In this document: positions 6,231-8,239 of the stretch, piece after piece | Position numbering within the stretch: position 1 is the stretch's first letter | How the letters are laid out: each line of letters opens with the position of its first letter | NCBI GenBank assembly: GCA_015655225.1 | Contig: JAATFK010000198.1 | Coordinates: 1 to 8,239, forward strand | Source: Solirubrobacterales bacterium | GTDB lineage: Bacteria; Actinomycetota; Thermoleophilia; Solirubrobacterales; Solirubrobacteraceae | Direction: 5' to 3' | DNA: 8,239 nucleotides | Notes under the pieces: generated by a model | Told to the model about the DNA's origin: nothing | The model's input: only the letters and a program-made list of their open reading frames with translations | Databases searched by the model: none | Translations under genes and position numbers: made by a program

Positions 6231-7078
6231 CGCCCGTCCCTCTCGAGCACGCGCTCGTAGCGGGCGCCCCAGCGGCCGAAGCCGCGGATCGCGAGCAGGA
6301 CGACGAGCGAGACGAGCATCAAGACCGTCGCGACGGCGGCCGCCGAGATCGGCGCGTCGCTCTCGATCAGGTTGAAGATGTAGACCGAGCTGACCTGCGT
6401 GTGCAGCGGGATGTTGCCGGAGATCAGCACGACCGAGCCGAACTCGCCGATCGCGCGGGCGAACGCGAGGGCGGCGCCGGAGAGGATCGCCGGCACGAGG
6501 TTCGGCAGCACGATCCGGCGGAAGACCGTGAGGTTGCTGGCGCCGAGCGAGATCGCCGCCTGCTCCATCTCGCGGTCCAGCTCGATCAGGACCGGCTGGA
6601 CGGCGCGGATCACGAACGGCAGCGTCACGAACAGGAAGGCGAGCAGGACCGCCGACTGCGTGTAGGAGACGCTGATGCCGACCGGGCTGCCCTTGCCGTA
6701 GAGCGACAGCAGGACGATGCCGGCGACGATCGTCGGCAGCGCGAACGGCAGGTCGATCAGGGCGTTGATGATCCGCTTGCCGCGGAATCTGTCGCGCACC
6801 AGGACCCAGGCGATCATCGTCCCGAAGAAGGAGTTGACGACCGCCGTCAGCAGCGAGACGAGGACCGTGAAGCGCAGCGCCGCGAGCGACTGCTTCGTCG
6901 TGATCGCCGTCCAGAACGTGCCGGTGCCGCCGTCGAGGCCCTTGGCGACGACGGCGGCGAGCGGCAGCAGGACGATGATGCTGAGCCAGAGCGTCGCGAC
7001 GCCGAGGCCGAGCGCTCCCGAGGGGGAGCGCGCGGCCCGGCGGCGGACGGGTCTGGGGGTGAGCGCGGTGGTGCTCAC
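6227..7078 (-). CDS. cysT: Sulfate/thiosulfate ABC transporter permease CysT (CysU)
   Basis: This 283-residue permease forms the membrane channel with CysW. After a basic N-terminal tail (RPVRRRAARSPSG) come about six hydrophobic segments, starting with LGVATLWLSIIVLLPLAAVV, then FTVLVSLLTAVVNSFFGTMIAWVLV, IDLPFALPTIVAGIVLLSLYG, SAVLLAFLFVTLPFVI and others. LPTIVAGIVLLSLYG followed by GKGSPVGI is a strong CysT feature. The EAA loop reads REMEQAAISLGASNLTVFRRIVLP, and [18 protein letters not shown] follows it. The last segment is AAVATVLMLVSLVVLLAIRGF, ahead of a basic tail. GTG 7078 overlaps the sbp stop by 4 bases (GTGA), and no independent ribosome site is visible, which fits translational coupling to the receptor gene. 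Confidence 0.94.
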   Translation of the reverse strand: MSTTALTPRPVRRRAARSPSGALGLGVATLWLSIIVLLPLAAVVAKGLDGGTGTFWTAITTKQSLAALRFTVLVSLLTAVVNSFFGTMIAWVLVRDRFRGKRIINALIDLPFALPTIVAGIVLLSLYGKGSPVGISVSYTQSAVLLAFLFVTLPFVIRAVQPVLIELDREMEQAAISLGASNLTVFRRIVLPNLVPAILSGAALAFARAIGEFGSVVLISGNIPLHTQVSSVYIFNLIESDAPISAAAVATVLMLVSLVVLLAIRGFGRWGARYERVLERDGR

Positions 7079-8124
7079 TTCGACGTCGAGACTCCCGCGG
7101 CGTTCTCGATCTTCGTGATCGAGCCGTTGGTCGGATCGAAGAACTGGGTGTTCACTCTCGTCCAGCCGCCGAGGTCGTCGATCGTGAAGAGCCCGGGCGG
7201 GGTCGGGAATCTCGCCTTGTTCTTCGCGAAGACGGTCGCGTCGGTCGGGCGGTAGCCCCAGTCGGCGAAGTCCTGCTGGCCGGCCGGCGAGAGGGCGTAG
7301 GAGACGAACGCTCTCGCGGCCGTCGGGTTCTTCGTTCTCGTCGTGACGGCGATCGGGTTCTCGATTCTGATCGTGCTGCTCGGGATCACGTAGTCGACCT
7401 TCGAGCCTCTTCTCTGCGCCGTGACGGCCTCGTTCTCGTAGGAGAGCGAGACGTCGCCGTTGCCGCCGAGGAAGTCCTGCAGCGAGTCACGGCCCGATCT
7501 GTCCTGGACCTTCACGTGCGTCAGCAGGTTCTTCAGGTAGGTGAGGCCGGCGGCGGGGTCTCTGCCGCCGTTCGAGGCGGCGCCGTAGGCGGCCATGATG
7601 TTCCACTTCGCGCCGCTGGAGCTGAACGGGTTCGGCGTCAGCACCTGGACGCCGGGTCTCAGCAGGTCCGACCAGGTCTTGATGTGCTTCGGGTTGCCTC
7701 TGCGGACGACGAAGGCGACGACCGAGTCGGTCACCATCCCCTTCGTCGGGGTCTGGTCCCAGGTCGGCGCGACGATGCCGGCTCTCACGAGCGTCGCCAT
7801 GTCGGGCTCGAGCGAGAGCGCGACGACGTCGGCGGGCTGGCCGGCCGCGACCGCGCGGGCCTGGTCGCCGGAGGCGCCGTAGGAGGACTTGAAGCCGATG
7901 CCTCTGCCGGCCGTGGTCTTCTCGAAGCCCGGAATGATCTCGTCGTAGGCGACCTCGGGCGTCGAGTAGGCGACGAGCGACAGCGTCGCCTTCGAGCCGG
8001 TGCTGTTCGACCCGCTGTCGGAGCTGGAGCCGCCCGTCGAATCCGACGAGCCGCCGCACCCGGCGACGACGAGCGCGAGGGCCGCGATCAGCAGGCCGAG
8101 CGCGATGGACATCCGTTGCTTCAT
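7075..8124 (-). CDS. sbp: Sulfate/thiosulfate-binding lipoprotein of the ABC importer
   Basis: The 349-residue solute receptor captures sulfate or thiosulfate outside the membrane and hands it to CysTW. The N-terminus is a lipoprotein signal: MKQRMS, a hydrophobic core to residue 20, and the lipobox V20-A-G-C23, so C23 should be lipidated. A Ser/Gly/Asp/Thr-rich linker of about 25 residues follows. The family core is clear: LVAYSTPEVAYDEIIPGF, SYGASGDQARAVAAGQPADVVALSLEPDM, VRRGNPKHIKTWSDL, and VLTPNPFSSSGAKWNIMAAYGA. Whether sulfate or thiosulfate is preferred cannot be decided. ATG 8124 was chosen because GAGGGGA ends 8 bases upstream; the longer frame from GTG 8145 would place this ribosome site inside the gene and lengthen the signal oddly. 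Thirteen of 18 arginines use AGA, unusual for this GC-rich window. Confidence 0.95.
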   Translation of the reverse strand: MKQRMSIALGLLIAALALVVAGCGGSSDSTGGSSSDSGSNSTGSKATLSLVAYSTPEVAYDEIIPGFEKTTAGRGIGFKSSYGASGDQARAVAAGQPADVVALSLEPDMATLVRAGIVAPTWDQTPTKGMVTDSVVAFVVRRGNPKHIKTWSDLLRPGVQVLTPNPFSSSGAKWNIMAAYGAASNGGRDPAAGLTYLKNLLTHVKVQDRSGRDSLQDFLGGNGDVSLSYENEAVTAQRRGSKVDYVIPSSTIRIENPIAVTTRTKNPTAARAFVSYALSPAGQQDFADWGYRPTDATVFAKNKARFPTPPGLFTIDDLGGWTRVNTQFFDPTNGSITKIENAAGVSTSK

Positions 8125-8132
8125 ACGCAGAG

Positions 8133-8139
8133 TCCCCTC
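8133..8139 (-). promoter_or_regulatory. Shine-Dalgarno site that sets the sbp start
   Basis: On the minus strand AGAGGGGA includes GAGGGGA at 8139-8133, followed by 8 bases and then ATG 8124. It is the clearest ribosome site in the window, and it argues against the upstream in-frame GTG at 8145, which lies before it. The downstream cys genes start by 4-base overlaps without comparable sites. Confidence 0.8.
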
Positions 8140-8148
8140 TCTCACAAA

Positions 8149-8169
8149 GGTAGGAAAGTCGATAGGAAT
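8149..8169. promoter_or_regulatory. TAGGAA direct repeat in the sbp leader, candidate regulator site
   Basis: GGTAGGAAA (8149-8157) and GATAGGAAT (8161-8169) share the hexamer TAGGAA at 8151 and 8163, exactly 12 bases apart; on the sbp strand this reads TTCCTA twice. The pair lies between the most likely promoter zone and the ribosome site, where a repressor of sulfur uptake could act. TTCCTA/TAGGAA-like half-sites recall Rrf2-type sulfur regulators, but those sites are normally inverted, so the assignment is open. Confidence 0.35.
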
Positions 8170-8239
8170 TCGAGATTATTGCAGAGTTCTCAACCTTCCC
8201 TGTCGGGATGACACGCTTGGCGTGGAAACGATGCGGTCG
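8170..8239 (-). promoter_or_regulatory. Probable promoter region of the sbp-cysTWA operon
   Basis: No gene is convincing here. The stretch is clearly AT-richer than the rest of the window. On the minus strand TAATCT (8178-8173) fits a -10 TANNNT, and AATAAT overlaps it. TTGAGA (8193-8188) resembles a -35 hexamer but is too close to that -10 to pair with it, and is not properly spaced from any other. A short inverted repeat CACGC-TTG-GCGTG lies at 8212-8224. Exact promoter placement is uncertain. Confidence 0.35.

Noticed and set aside
8145..8145. GTG 8145 as the sbp start
   Set aside because: It would place the strong GAGGGGA ribosome site inside the coding region and add an acidic residue before the signal peptide; ATG 8124 gives a normal lipoprotein signal.
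8212..8224. CACGC-TTG-GCGTG as an operator
   Set aside because: A single 5-base-arm inverted repeat is common by chance and has no second copy in the window.
8208..8239. Possible start of a plus-strand gene at ATG 8208
   Set aside because: Only about ten codons are visible before the window ends, with no ribosome site; it cannot be supported.

Overview
The window looks like chromosomal DNA from a very GC-rich actinobacterium. The evidence is strong G/C third-position bias, GTG starts, 4-base overlapping genes, and gene families typical of high-GC Gram-positives. Frequent AGA arginine codons in a GC-rich background, together with the protein sequences, would fit Thermoleophilia/Solirubrobacterales (Conexibacter-like). 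That placement is inference from general resemblance, not a search.

Layout: (1) Positions 1-2747, + strand, hold a MoxR / DUF58 / VWA module: a MoxR-type AAA+ ATPase missing its N-terminus at the window edge, a DUF58 protein with an intact VWA metal site, and a membrane-anchored BatA-like VWA protein. The genes are packed as one operon, and the ATPase probably acts as a chaperone for metal-binding VWA partners. (2) Positions 2760-3869, - strand, encode an orphan P-loop ATPase of the archaeal-type AAA/STAND-like group, convergent with the module and ending 12 bases from it. (3) Positions 3870-3969 are a 100-base divergent control region. It contains a regular array of GGTGCT/AGCACC half-sites with a 22-base period, and a promoter-like -10 element just upstream of the start codon on each side. 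(4) Positions 3970-4458, + strand, encode a 4-hydroxybenzoyl-CoA-type hotdog thioesterase. (5) Positions 4471-8124, - strand, hold a complete sulfate/thiosulfate ABC importer operon, transcribed in the order sbp (lipoprotein receptor), cysT, cysW (permeases), cysA (ATPase), with every junction a 4-base stop/start overlap. (6) Positions 8125-8239 are the AT-richer leader of that operon, with a strong Shine-Dalgarno sequence and a direct repeat of TAGGAA.

How the genes work together: the four cys genes form one complete importer for sulfur assimilation. The moxR trio is a separate module of ATPase plus VWA proteins. The ATPase and thioesterase between them share a control region but have no evident functional link. 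The most unusual element is the 22-base-period operator-like array at the start of the orphan ATPase. No CRISPR array, insertion sequence, tRNA or rRNA was seen.
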